From: Maricaulis sp047308265
GTDB lineage: Bacteria > Pseudomonadota > Alphaproteobacteria > Caulobacterales > Maricaulaceae
Assembly: GCF_047308265.1 (NCBI RefSeq)
Contig: NZ_JBKQWY010000005.1
Coordinates: 310,001 to 374,000 of the forward strand
Reading direction: 5' to 3'
DNA: 64,000 bases
The notes beneath the pieces are model-generated. The model made no database searches, was not told the DNA's origin, and saw only the letters and a list, made by a program, of their open reading frames with translations. Of this stretch, positions 33,469-42,524 are shown one piece after another; positions within the stretch are counted from its first letter, which is position 1, and every line of letters begins with the position of its first letter. The position numbers and the translations under genes are program-made.

Positions 33469-36400
33469 ATGACGTCCTCTGCCTCTCCGGCCATGTCCCT
33501 GGCACGGCTGTCCATCGAACGCCCGGTTTACACCTGGCTCATCATTCTCACCTGCCTGTTGGGCGGGCTGAGTGGTTTCTTCGGCGTCGGGCGCCTTGAA
33601 GATCCCGCCTTCACCATCAAGGAAGCCATTGTCTTCGCGCCCTATCCCGGCGCCAGCGCCGAGGAGGTGGAGTCCGAAGTTACCGAACTCCTCGAGATTG
33701 CCATCCAGCAGATGGCGGAAGTCGATCGCATCACATCAGAAAGTTCACCGGGCCTGGCCGAGATCCACGTGACCGTCGATGACACGCTTGACGGCCATGA
33801 ATTGCCCGAGGTCTGGACCAAATTGCGGGCCCGCGTGCGCGACGCTGTCAGCGATCTGCCGCCCGGCGCCGCCCCGCCTGTGGTCTATGATGATTTCGGC
33901 GACACCTATGGACTGTTTTATGCGGTCACGGCCGATGGGTATTCCGATGAACAGATCCGCGACATCGCCCGTGATCTGCGCCGCGAATTGCTGGTTGTCG
34001 AAGGTGTGGCAAAGGTCGCGGTTGATGGTGAGCCGGAAGAACGCATCTTCATCGAGATCTCGCAGGACGAGCTCTCACGCTTCAACCTGTCCTATCAACA
34101 ACTGCTCTCGGCCGTGAACCGCGAGAATGCGGTGATCATCGCCGGCTCGATCGAGCGCGCCGGGCGTTACATGCGCTTCGAAGTGCCCCAGACGCTCGAC
34201 GGGATCGAGCCGATTGAAAACACGCTCATCACGCTGGGCAATGACGGCGATACCCTTCGCCTGTCCGACATCGCCACGGTGAGCCGTGCTCCGGCCGAGC
34301 GCCCTCAGAACTTCATCTATCATAACAATCAACGCGCCTTCACGATCGGCGTCGCCGGTCAGACTACTGCGAACATTGTGGATGTCGGTCATGCGGTGGA
34401 TGCCCGCCTTGCCGAGCTGTCGGCTGAATTGCCGCTGGGTATCGAACTCGAGCCGATTTACCAGCAGCACGTCGTGGTGGACAACGCGATCAATGACTTC
34501 CTGATCAGCCTCGCCATGTCCGTGGGTATCGTGATCGGCGTCCTGTGTATCTTCATGGGATGGCGCGCCGGCCTGACCGTCGGTTCGGTATTGCTGCTGA
34601 CCGTTATGGGTACGTTCTTCTTCATGAACATGTTCGCCCTGGAGATGGAACGCATTTCCCTGGGCGCCCTGATCATCGCCATGGGCATGCTGGTGGATAA
34701 TGCCATCGTGGTGACTGAGGGCATGCTCACGGGCGTTCAACGGGGCAAACGCCGCCTGGACGCCGCTGTGGATGCGGTTCAATCCACGCAATGGCCGCTG
34801 CTCGGTGCAACAGTGATTGGCATCATGGCCTTCTCCGGCATTGGACTGTCACCCGATGCCACAGGCGAATTCCTGTTCTCGCTATTCGCCGTGATCGGCA
34901 TTTCCCTGCTGCTGAGCTGGGTGCTCGCTGTGACCGTGGTCCCGATGATCGGCTTCTATCTGTTCGAGGCCGAACGCAAGAAGGCCATGGAACGCGATGA
35001 CCATTCCGACATGGAAGCCGATCTGTATTCGCGTGGCATGCTCGGACGTTATGCCGGGCTGCTTTCGCTGGCCCTGCATCACCGGTGGGCTGTGCTCGGC
35101 GGCCTGCTCATCGTGACCCTGGCCTGTTATGTCGGCTTTGGTTCGGTGCGTAATTCCTTCTTCCCGAACACCAATACACCGATGTTCTTTGTCGACCTTC
35201 AATATCCCGAGGGCACAGACATCCTGACCGTCAACGAGGCCGCACAGGCTGTGGGTGAGTTTGTCGGGGAGCAGGACGAAACCGTCAGTTTCGACACCTT
35301 TGTCGGCGCTGGTGCCACGCGTTTCATGCTCACCTACACCGCCGAGCAACCCAGTGCTTCCTACGCCCAGATTATCGTTCAGACCGCCAGTCTTGACGTT
35401 ATTCCCGACCTGGCGGACCGGATCCTTGAGCATGTGGGTTCAGCCCACCCGGATGCGGAGATCCGCGCCACCCGGATCGTGTTTGGCCCGCCGGCCGGCG
35501 CCAAGCTGGCGGCCCGTTTCTCCGGACCAGACGCGAATGTCCTGCGTCAATTGTCAGAGGAGGCCATGGAACGCCTCTATAGCGACGCGGATGTCCAGGA
35601 TATCCGCACAGACTGGCGCAATCGGACCAGCGTCATCGTTCCCGAGATGATCGAAAGCCGCGCCCGTGCGACCGGGGTCACACGCGAGGATATCGGGGCG
35701 GCCCTGGCCTATGCGGCGGATGGCAGCCAGGTGGGGCTCTATCGCGATAATGAGGACCTGATCCCGATCATCGCCCGTGCTCCGGCGGGTGAGCGCGGTT
35801 CTTCCCACCAGCTGGGCGATCTCCTGGTCTGGAGCAATGCCCAGCAGGCCTATGTACCGATCAGCCAGGTCGTCTCGCGCTTCACCATCCAGAGCGAGGA
35901 CGCTCTTATTCAGCGTCGCGACCGGGTGCGCACCATCACCGTGCTGGCCAATCCCCACGACGGCGAGACGGCCATGGAAGGATTTGTCCGCTTTGCCCCC
36001 GTGATCGAAAGCATTGATCTGCCGCCGGGCTATACGATGGAATGGGGCGGTGAATATGAAAGCTCAGCGGACGCCAATGAGGCGCTGGGCGGACAATTGC
36101 CGGCCACCTTCATCATCATGATCGTGATTTCCTTCCTGCTGTTTGCCAAAGTGCGTCAGCCGTTGGTCATCTGGTCGATTGTGCCAATGTCGCTCAACGG
36201 CGTGGCCATAGGTCTTCTGGCGACCGGTGTACCGTTCAGCTTCACCGCGCTGCTGGGGCTGCTGTCCCTGTCAGGCATGTTGATCAAAAACGCCATCGTT
36301 CTGGTGGACGAGATCGATCTGCGCATCCGTCGGGGCGATGATCCGTTCCAGGCGGTGCAATTCGGTTCGGCTTCACGTCTGCGCCCGGTCCTATTGGCCG

Positions 36401-36600
36401 CCAGCACGACCATTCTGGGCATGGCTCCCCTCTTCTGGGATGCCTTCTTCCAGGCCATGGCCGTGACCATTGTGGGCGGTCTGGCCTTTGCATCGATCCT
36501 GACCATGATCGCCGTCCCGGTGATCTATGCCCTCTTCCTGGGCATTCGCCCGGCGGGTCAGTCCAAGGCTGAACCCACCCAGGAGGATGCTGCGGCCTGA
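33469..36600 (+). CDS. RND-family efflux transporter
   Basis: Proton-driven inner-membrane pump of 1043 residues, the standard RND length, with TM1 near residue 20 (YTWLIILTCLLGGLSGFFG), two large periplasmic loops and 12 spans. The TM4 relay region reads GMLVDNAIVVTEG: one of AcrB's two aspartates is present and the second is Asn. The TM10 lysine is kept (GMLIKNAIVLVDEI). This Asp-Asn form is found in a subgroup distant from AcrB, so the substrates (hydrophobic drugs, solvents, lipids) cannot be read off. Begins two bases after the adaptor stop; last gene of the tetR operon. Confidence 0.94.
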   Translation: MTSSASPAMSLARLSIERPVYTWLIILTCLLGGLSGFFGVGRLEDPAFTIKEAIVFAPYPGASAEEVESEVTELLEIAIQQMAEVDRITSESSPGLAEIHVTVDDTLDGHELPEVWTKLRARVRDAVSDLPPGAAPPVVYDDFGDTYGLFYAVTADGYSDEQIRDIARDLRRELLVVEGVAKVAVDGEPEERIFIEISQDELSRFNLSYQQLLSAVNRENAVIIAGSIERAGRYMRFEVPQTLDGIEPIENTLITLGNDGDTLRLSDIATVSRAPAERPQNFIYHNNQRAFTIGVAGQTTANIVDVGHAVDARLAELSAELPLGIELEPIYQQHVVVDNAINDFLISLAMSVGIVIGVLCIFMGWRAGLTVGSVLLLTVMGTFFFMNMFALEMERISLGALIIAMGMLVDNAIVVTEGMLTGVQRGKRRLDAAVDAVQSTQWPLLGATVIGIMAFSGIGLSPDATGEFLFSLFAVIGISLLLSWVLAVTVVPMIGFYLFEAERKKAMERDDHSDMEADLYSRGMLGRYAGLLSLALHHRWAVLGGLLIVTLACYVGFGSVRNSFFPNTNTPMFFVDLQYPEGTDILTVNEAAQAVGEFVGEQDETVSFDTFVGAGATRFMLTYTAEQPSASYAQIIVQTASLDVIPDLADRILEHVGSAHPDAEIRATRIVFGPPAGAKLAARFSGPDANVLRQLSEEAMERLYSDADVQDIRTDWRNRTSVIVPEMIESRARATGVTREDIGAALAYAADGSQVGLYRDNEDLIPIIARAPAGERGSSHQLGDLLVWSNAQQAYVPISQVVSRFTIQSEDALIQRRDRVRTITVLANPHDGETAMEGFVRFAPVIESIDLPPGYTMEWGGEYESSADANEALGGQLPATFIIMIVISFLLFAKVRQPLVIWSIVPMSLNGVAIGLLATGVPFSFTALLGLLSLSGMLIKNAIVLVDEIDLRIRRGDDPFQAVQFGSASRLRPVLLAASTTILGMAPLFWDAFFQAMAVTIVGGLAFASILTMIAVPVIYALFLGIRPAGQSKAEPTQEDAAA

Positions 36601-36669
36601 CAGCGCCGTTAAGCTCGGCTCGACATCGTCAGGCTTGACCCCATGGGCCGCAACCGGGACTTATGTTTC

Positions 36670-37827
36670 ATGTCTCTTATTGCGGCCCATAATATCTTTG
36701 ACCTTCGGCGCATGGCGAAACACCGCCTGCCCCGCATGGTGTTCGACTATATCGATGGTGGCTCGGATGATGAGCGCACCTTGCGCGCCAATAACGACCG
36801 TTTCGCCGATTATTCGCTGATCCACCGTGTGCTGGTCGATGTCAGCGAGGTCGAAACCCGAACACGGGTGATGGGCGATGAGATGGCCGCCCCGCTCATC
36901 CTCTCGCCCACGGCCGCACAACGTCTATTCCATCCGCGCGAGGGCGAGCTGGCCGTGGCCCGCGCCGCTGCCCGCTACAATCTGGCTTATGGGCTCTCGA
37001 CCCTGTCCTCGACCCCGATCGAGACCGTGGCAGAGGCGCACACCGGACCCAAATGGTTCCAGGTCTATGTCTGGAAGGATCGCGATCTTGTCCTGCAATC
37101 CCTCGAGCGAGCGCGATCAGCCGGCTTTACGGGACTGATCCTCACCGTTGATCTGCCGGTGGCCGGCCATCGGGAACGGGATTTGTACAACCACTTCTCC
37201 ATTCCCCCCACGATCAATCTATCGACCATCGGCCAGGCCCTCTCGCGTCCGGGCTATCTGCTCGACATGGCGCTTACCCCGCGCATCGCCCCGGCTCAAT
37301 ACATAGACATGGACCTGCAGGGCGAAGGCATCATGGCCTTTCTCAACCGGCAGTTTGACCGCTCCCTCACCTGGGAGGATGTGCGCTGGATGAAAGAGGC
37401 CTGGACGGGCGCCTTTGCGATCAAGGGCATCGCCCGCCCGGATGACGCCCGGCGTGCCCTGGATGCGGGTGCGGATGCGGTCTGGATTTCCAATCATGGT
37501 GGGCGACAGCTGGATACCGGCCCGGCGACGATCGATCTTCTGCCCGCGATCACAACCGCCGTGCGCGGACAGGCCGAGATCATCCTGGATGGCGGCATCC
37601 GCCGCTCAACAGATATCATCAAGGCGCTCGCCCTGGGCGCGGATGCCGTGGCTGTCGGCCGGGCCTATCTGTACGGATTGGGCGCGGCTGGACAGGCCGG
37701 GGTCGAGCGGGCGCTAGGCCTCCTCACCGAAGGTCTGGAGCGTGACATGGCCCTGTGTGGCGCCCGTACGCTCGCCGAGATCACGCCGGATCTCATCCAT
37801 TCCCTGCCGGTGAGGCCAATGAGTTGA
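36670..37827 (+). CDS. FMN-dependent alpha-hydroxy-acid dehydrogenase (L-lactate/glycolate type)
   Basis: Oxidises L-2-hydroxy acids with FMN, passing electrons to quinones or oxygen. The 385 residues form the TIM barrel of the family: MVFDYIDGGSDDERTL near the N-terminus, LSTLSSTPIETVAEA, and the catalytic SNHGGRQLDTGPATID holding the active-site His and substrate-binding Arg, with the phosphate loop AVAVGRAYLYGLGAAG close to the C-terminus. Lactate, glycolate and mandelate enzymes cannot be told apart by eye. ATG 36670 (MSLIAAHNIFDLRR) is the likely start; 36643 adds nine unconserved residues. Its 3' end overlaps the convergent membrane-protein gene by 35 bases. Confidence 0.88.
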   Translation: MSLIAAHNIFDLRRMAKHRLPRMVFDYIDGGSDDERTLRANNDRFADYSLIHRVLVDVSEVETRTRVMGDEMAAPLILSPTAAQRLFHPREGELAVARAAARYNLAYGLSTLSSTPIETVAEAHTGPKWFQVYVWKDRDLVLQSLERARSAGFTGLILTVDLPVAGHRERDLYNHFSIPPTINLSTIGQALSRPGYLLDMALTPRIAPAQYIDMDLQGEGIMAFLNRQFDRSLTWEDVRWMKEAWTGAFAIKGIARPDDARRALDAGADAVWISNHGGRQLDTGPATIDLLPAITTAVRGQAEIILDGGIRRSTDIIKALALGADAVAVGRAYLYGLGAAGQAGVERALGLLTEGLERDMALCGARTLAEITPDLIHSLPVRPMS

Positions 37828-38233
37828 GACCGGCCCAACGTCTCAGACACCAGACACCGATAAGGGACATACCGATCACATAAGGTTCCTGGCTGTTGTC
37901 ATAGTGCGGCAACAGGGCAAATGCCGCCCATTCGGCAATATCGAGAAGAATGACGACAAAATAGGCGATATAGGCCCATCGCCGACGTCGGAGGGTCACC
38001 CACCAGGCCGCCAGAATGAGCAAATCCAGCAGGATGAAGCTGATCAAGAACGCGGTGGGCGTCAGATCAACAAAATTTGCAAGATTGACCTGTCCGGCGA
38101 TCTGGCCGTCATACAGGCCCGACCAGGTCAGAAGAATCAACACCGTCCATGTGGAGAACCAGGCCGTAAAAACGCTCTGGATGACCATGCCGGCCCAATA
38201 ATATCCGCCACCTGCCATACGACCCCCGAACAT
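37793..38233 (-). CDS. Integral membrane protein, four spans, unknown function
   Basis: A 146-residue hydrophobic protein with four predicted helices (VFTAWFSTWTVLILLTWSG, LTPTAFLISFILLDLLILAAWWV, WAYIAYFVVILLDIAEWAAFALL, YVIGMSLIGVWCLRRW) and a positive RRRR in the loop between the second and third. I recognise no family by name. The 3' end overlaps the convergent dehydrogenase gene by 35 bases. ATG 38233 has no good ribosome site; Met at codon 6 is an alternative start. Confidence 0.65.
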   Translation of the reverse strand: MFGGRMAGGGYYWAGMVIQSVFTAWFSTWTVLILLTWSGLYDGQIAGQVNLANFVDLTPTAFLISFILLDLLILAAWWVTLRRRRWAYIAYFVVILLDIAEWAAFALLPHYDNSQEPYVIGMSLIGVWCLRRWAGLNSLASPAGNG

Positions 38234-38328
38234 AGTCTCATGACGATACCCGATGTCACGGCCAGTGCAATGCTCTTGTCCGGGAAGTGAATGGCGATGT
38301 TCGGCACTGATCTGCGGGTTAGAGAGGC

Positions 38329-38673
38329 TTATCGGCCGCCGAGCCGACGTTCCAGATCCTGGAAATACGTCTGCATATCGCGAATAAGGGCAGAGCGCTG
38401 ACGCTGGACTTCGCCCGGTCGCATCGCCTCGCCGTCCTGCAATTGCTGGATCCGATGACGAATGGCCGCGCCGTCGACTGCGGTCTCGTCCAGGACATCC
38501 GGAAACTGGGCAGAGAGGATCGCGTCAATCTGGTCGAGCTGGCGCAAGGCCAGGTCGAACACCGGGAGGGATCCCTGCCCCTGCCCCAGGGTCTGGAGAT
38601 GATCGGCCGCCAGACGAAAGACCAGCGTATCGGTCTGTGCCCAAAGATCATCAACACGTGCGGTCTGAGACAT
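38329..38673 (-). CDS. Small cytosolic helical protein of unknown function
   Basis: A 114-residue protein starting at an ATG with an excellent AGGAGG five bases upstream, which decides against the longer frame to 38748. Mostly alpha-helical and charged (LWAQTDTLVFRLAADHLQTLG, RHRIQQLQDGEAMRPGEVQRQRSALIRDMQTYFQDLERRLGG). No signal peptide, no recognised domain. It sits between the four-span membrane protein and tRNA-Ile, all on the minus strand. Confidence 0.68.
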   Translation of the reverse strand: MSQTARVDDLWAQTDTLVFRLAADHLQTLGQGQGSLPVFDLALRQLDQIDAILSAQFPDVLDETAVDGAAIRHRIQQLQDGEAMRPGEVQRQRSALIRDMQTYFQDLERRLGGR

Positions 38674-38830
38674 GGCGTCCTCCTGAATAGCCACGGTCTG
38701 CGGGCCCCAAATCACCCGGTACCAGTGAGCCGCAAGGGGATAAAGCAAGCCTTAAGATGACGCCAAAAACGTCGATGCGACGCGGAAAAACACCTTGGCC
38801 TGTCTCGCAGTGCAAAACCGAGACAGGCAA

Positions 38831-38907
38831 TGGTAGGCCCGGAGGGACTTGAACCCCCAACCAAGCGGTTATGAGCCGCCGGCTCTAACCAATTGAGCTA
38901 CGGGCCC
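38831..38907 (-). tRNA. tRNA-Ile2 (anticodon CAU, AUA-reading)
   Basis: Cloverleaf on the minus strand, 77 nt with CCA encoded: acceptor GGGCCCG/CGGGCCU, D arm AGCTCAATTGGTTAGAGC, anticodon loop CTCATAA, T arm GGGGGTTCAAGTCCCTC. The anticodon is CAT, as in Met tRNAs, but the anticodon stem and variable loop (GGCGGCTCATAACCGCTTGGT) match tRNA-Ile2 such as E. coli ileX rather than an elongator Met, so the C34 should become lysidine through TilS. The 5' base pair is G-U. Confidence 0.88.
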
Positions 38908-39009
38908 CCGATGCTCTTTGGAGAGGCGAAGAGATAGGCAGTGCACCGGGCGATTGGCAAGGCCCGGCTGCACGCCTTGGTCAGCTTGATCTCTGCTGGA
39001 CCTGACGCG

Positions 39010-40815
39010 TCAGTCGTCATCCCGCTGCGCGTCGCCGGTGGATTGCGTGCCTGATTTGCGCGGCCCGATCCGGAAGATGATCAGGTGGGCCAGCACGATC
39101 AGCAGCAGGATAATCCACTCGGTCCGGTCCTGCAGCCAAAAATCCGGGCTGGCGATTGTCGCCCGATAGGACGCAGCCATGCGATGAAACCCGCTATCAG
39201 GCTCCGGCACCACGGTCGCCACGGTCGTGGCAGCGCCTTCCGGGCTGATGAAATCATACCCCATATCACGCAGGCCTGTGACCAGCTGGTCCAGCTCCTG
39301 TGTGTCGAGATACCAGTGATAAAAGAAGCCGGCATAGGCCTCACGCAGCACCAAATTGCGCCGGGCCGTGGCCAGCATCTCGTCTACAGAACGCCCGTGA
39401 ATACTGCCATCGGGAGCAAAATTACCCAGTGTTTCCGGCAGGATGATATCACCGCGGATGTCCCGCACTGGATAGGGGAAAAACTGTTCGCCATAGATAC
39501 CATGGCTGTCGCCCTGGCCTTCCGCCTCACCACCGAAATACAGCACGCGCTCGAAACGCACCGGCATGAATTCACTGATGGCCTGATACGCACTCAGGGA
39601 TCCGGCATAATGCGGGAAGGTGAAGATGAAGGGGCGCGGCAAATCCGCAGCCTCCCAGCCCTCCAGACCCGCATTCATGGTCCGGCGCCAGCGATACAGG
39701 GTGTCGTCTTCCACGGGCGCATCCAGAACAAACTTGCCCTGGCCGTCCAGGCTCGCCTTGAAGAATTCATAATCCTGGCCACTGGGACCAAAGGGGTTCA
39801 TCTGCTGGTCCAGCTGATGCGTGTGGCCATGCATGATCAGCGTGCCCCCGGCGCGCACCATGTCGCGCAAAGCCCGCGCCACATGCGGCCGGTCCTGCAG
39901 GGTAAAGCTCTCGCCCACGCCGTTGTTGTACATGCCCTGAGGGTCGCGATACGTATCATACACCGTTGCGGAAAAGGGCAAGGCCGCCTCTTCCATATAG
40001 TGGGCCATGACCCGCAATTGTTCGGGATCTGCCTCGGGGCCAATATCCTCGATCCGCAACAGCGCGTAATGACCGCCGTCGGCCTGTGGTGCCAGCGCCC
40101 GGGACAGGATGTCAGTAAAGACCAGATAACGATCATCCGTGCCGGCATACGCCATCGGGCTTTCCGCCACATAGGTCAGGGCGCCGGACCGGATCGCCCA
40201 GGGGCGGGTTTCTCCGGTGGATGTACGCATTTCCGCCAGAACGTCCACACGGGTCGGGTCTGTCACCTCGATCGCCGCCATGGTGTGTGTGGAGTCAGGA
40301 TTGCGTGGAAACCGCTCGCCCGCATAGAGAACTTCATTGAAGTCCTCACCCGTCACCTGTTCGGCCAGCCAGCCGGCCTGGGCAAAGGAGTTGGCGACGG
40401 GACTGGCAACAGGGGCGGAGGACTGCAGGTCATCGGGACCGCCCTCGATCCAGATCGTCGTCTCTTCAGAGGCCACGACGTCCTCGATCAGCGCCGCCGG
40501 CAGCTCGGGCTCCCAGGCGGTGTTGACCACGACCAGGGCGTCATGGGCATCGCGATCATCCGCCTCGTATTCGCTGATCCCCATCAGGGCCGCTTCGGCA
40601 TGGCGCCCCACCAGATTGGCCACATTCACGGCATGCAGCGCGCCGTATTCGGCACCCTCGCCCGTGTCTGGATAAAGCACGAGCACAGACGACGGATCTG
40701 TGGCGTCGGTCTGCACCAGACCGTCCCCCTCATCCGCGATAAGTGCTCCATGCAAGGGATATAAAAATGCTGCCGCCCATAACGCGACCAGGATCAAGAT
40801 CCTCAACATCATCAC
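39010..40815 (-). CDS. DUF2334 polysaccharide-deacetylase-like membrane protein
   Basis: A 601-residue envelope protein: hydrophobic N-terminus (LRILILVALWAAAFLYPL), extracytoplasmic body and a C-terminal anchor (WIILLLIVLAHLIIFRIGP) with a charged cytosolic tail. The DUF2334 domain (~250-480) shows YALLRIEDIGPEADPEQLR, with the IEDIGP in the place where deacetylases put their metal-binding Asp pair, and GGTLIMHGHTHQ with three histidines. Such proteins are thought to deacetylate cell-surface or secreted polysaccharide. No glycosyltransferase is adjacent, so the polymer is unknown. GTG 40815 or ATG 40812 are equally possible starts. Confidence 0.8.
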   Translation of the reverse strand: MMMLRILILVALWAAAFLYPLHGALIADEGDGLVQTDATDPSSVLVLYPDTGEGAEYGALHAVNVANLVGRHAEAALMGISEYEADDRDAHDALVVVNTAWEPELPAALIEDVVASEETTIWIEGGPDDLQSSAPVASPVANSFAQAGWLAEQVTGEDFNEVLYAGERFPRNPDSTHTMAAIEVTDPTRVDVLAEMRTSTGETRPWAIRSGALTYVAESPMAYAGTDDRYLVFTDILSRALAPQADGGHYALLRIEDIGPEADPEQLRVMAHYMEEAALPFSATVYDTYRDPQGMYNNGVGESFTLQDRPHVARALRDMVRAGGTLIMHGHTHQLDQQMNPFGPSGQDYEFFKASLDGQGKFVLDAPVEDDTLYRWRRTMNAGLEGWEAADLPRPFIFTFPHYAGSLSAYQAISEFMPVRFERVLYFGGEAEGQGDSHGIYGEQFFPYPVRDIRGDIILPETLGNFAPDGSIHGRSVDEMLATARRNLVLREAYAGFFYHWYLDTQELDQLVTGLRDMGYDFISPEGAATTVATVVPEPDSGFHRMAASYRATIASPDFWLQDRTEWIILLLIVLAHLIIFRIGPRKSGTQSTGDAQRDDD

Positions 40816-41092
40816 TACACCAAGCCCCCTCGGTGCCTTCTGCTCTCATGGCCCATGGTTAAGAATGAGAGAGGCTTCCGGCCAAACCGGGACGCAAATG
40901 CGGCGAAAATGGGCCATGCCGGGTCCATTTGGCGGCGCACGCGTTCAGCAAGTATTCAGGCTGCGCTGAGTGTGCTGGACGTCCGTCAAACGGGCACACG
41001 CCCGACGCGCAGTCATTGATGCGACACGCCGGATCCTTATAGTTCGTTTCACACGGACCGAAGGGTCCAGATCGTGATCCAAGGAGTTTCCG

Positions 41093-41809
41093 ATGCGACA
41101 CATCTTTCTCGCCGCTTCCACCCTCGCCCTGCTGGCCGCCCCGGCCTTCGCCGATGAGGATAGTACCCACGGCACACTGACCCTGTCCGCACAGGCCGAA
41201 CTGGCTGTGGAGCCGGAATTTGCCAGCCTGAGCGGCGGCGTGGAAAGCCGTGGGGACACCGCTGCGGCGGCTGTGCGGGCCAATGCCAATGCCATGGACC
41301 AGGTGATGTCCAGCCTGCGTCGCGCCGGGATTGCCGGAAATGACCTGCAGACCACGCGCCTGTCTGTGACGCCCGAGTATGAATGGATCGAAAACCGGTC
41401 CCAGCGACGCCTGACCGGCTATGTCGCGCGCAATACCGTCACCGCACGGATCCGGGAGCTGGACGAGACCGGCGATGTCATCGACGCCATGGTCTCCGCC
41501 GGTGCCAATACGATCGACAGCCTGACGTTTGGCGCAGACGACGTTGCCGACGCCATGGACGAAGCACGATCGAACGCGCTTGAGCGCCTGCTGGAGAAGG
41601 CGAACCTGTTCGCCTCGGCGACAGGACAAGAGCTGTGCGGCATCAATCATCTGCGCGAAGGCCAGGCCCGCACACCCGTCCAGCCCTATGATGACGTCGC
41701 ATTTCGCGCGGAAGCGAGTTTGATGGACAGCGCCACCCCCATCGCTGCGGGTGAATTGAGCCTGTCCGCCACCGTGTCCGCCGAATTCTGCATCCGGCCC
41801 GCTGACTAG
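41093..41809 (+). CDS. Periplasmic SIMPL-domain protein (DUF541)
   Basis: A 238-residue exported protein with a signal peptide (LALLAAPAFADE, cleavage near 21) and one SIMPL domain at ~28-232: GTLTLSAQAELAVEPEFASLSGGVES, then LQTTRLSVTPEYEW..RRLTGYVARNTVTARIREL, the pattern of the family named after E. coli YggE (oxidative-stress related). Two Cys residues (LCGINH and EFCIRPAD) might form a disulfide. AAGGAG lies before the ATG and a terminator follows, so it is a single-gene unit. Confidence 0.9.
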   Translation: MRHIFLAASTLALLAAPAFADEDSTHGTLTLSAQAELAVEPEFASLSGGVESRGDTAAAAVRANANAMDQVMSSLRRAGIAGNDLQTTRLSVTPEYEWIENRSQRRLTGYVARNTVTARIRELDETGDVIDAMVSAGANTIDSLTFGADDVADAMDEARSNALERLLEKANLFASATGQELCGINHLREGQARTPVQPYDDVAFRAEASLMDSATPIAAGELSLSATVSAEFCIRPAD

Positions 41810-41832
41810 GCGCAAACCCCAGCTTCAATGCA

Positions 41833-41860
41833 AAGAGCCCGGCCAGGCCGGGCTCTTCTT
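41833..41860 (+). terminator. Rho-independent terminator of the SIMPL gene
   Basis: AGAGCCCGGC (41834-41843) / GCCGGGCTCT (41847-41856), loop CAG, then TCTT. It starts 24 bases after the stop codon. Confidence 0.85.
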
Positions 41861-41884
41861 GTATCAGCGTGTTGTATCAGCGTG
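41859..41884. repeat. Tandem 13-bp direct repeat
   Basis: TTGTATCAGCGTG occurs twice head to tail, directly after the SIMPL terminator and before panD. Looks like a simple duplication. Confidence 0.85.
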
Positions 41885-41954
41885 TGTCACCGCACGAACT
41901 CCGTTCACCAAGGCGAACCGGAAAACGGGTCCTGATCGTCGCAGAGACGCGATA

Positions 41955-42320
41955 TCAGGCCGCCTTGGGCTGGCTCACGATCTGATTGTGCTCGTCAAAC
42001 AGAACGACGGTTGGCTCGAAGACTTCGGCTGCGGCCGCATCCATCCCGGCATAGGCCACCACGATGATCCGGTCGCCGGGCTGGGCGAGGCGCGCCGCGG
42101 CGCCATTGATGCCAAACGTGCGGCTGCCGCGCGGCGCCTTGATGGCATAGGTGGTGAAACGCTCACCATTATTGATGTTGAGCACATCAACCTGTTCGTT
42201 TTCGAGAATGCCCGCTGCGTCCAGGAAATCCTGGTCGATTGAGATCGAGCCTTCATAATGCAGATCGGCCTGGGTCACGACGGCCCGGTGAAGCTTGCAT
42301 TTCATCATGGTGAGGTGCAT
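41955..42320 (-). CDS. panD: Aspartate 1-decarboxylase proenzyme PanD
   Basis: Makes beta-alanine for pantothenate and CoA. The 121-residue proenzyme is cut at the Gly24-Ser25 bond of LHYEGSISID to form the pyruvoyl cofactor from Ser25; both residues are present at the standard positions when translation starts at ATG 42320 (MHLTMMKCKLHRAVVTQADL). AAGGAG nine bases upstream supports this over a TTG at 42341. Further core residues (QVDVLNINNGERFTTYAI, GAAARLAQPGDRIIVVAYA) match the family. No panB/panC are near. Confidence 0.96.
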   Translation of the reverse strand: MHLTMMKCKLHRAVVTQADLHYEGSISIDQDFLDAAGILENEQVDVLNINNGERFTTYAIKAPRGSRTFGINGAAARLAQPGDRIIVVAYAGMDAAAAEVFEPTVVLFDEHNQIVSQPKAA

Positions 42321-42524
42321 GGCGCACGACTCCTTACTCAACGTGTGCCGTGCACATACGGTGGCTTCGACATTTTTTCAATAATGAACGCTGTGTGACG
42401 GCCATGCACAGATGTGGTTCAGCCCTGCGCCCTCACACTCCATTTCAATCCTGACCGGAAGTGTTGGCCAGTTGTCACCTGGTTCTGGTAAGCTACCGGT
42501 CATGAAGCGGGATGGGAGGGGTTC

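Noticed and set aside
38831..38907. tRNA-Met call from the CAT anticodon
   Set aside because: Anticodon stem and variable loop match tRNA-Ile2 (ileX-like), not elongator or initiator Met.
39085..40764. 559-codon plus-strand frame over the DUF2334 gene
   Set aside because: Antisense shadow; His/Arg-rich and no recognisable domain.
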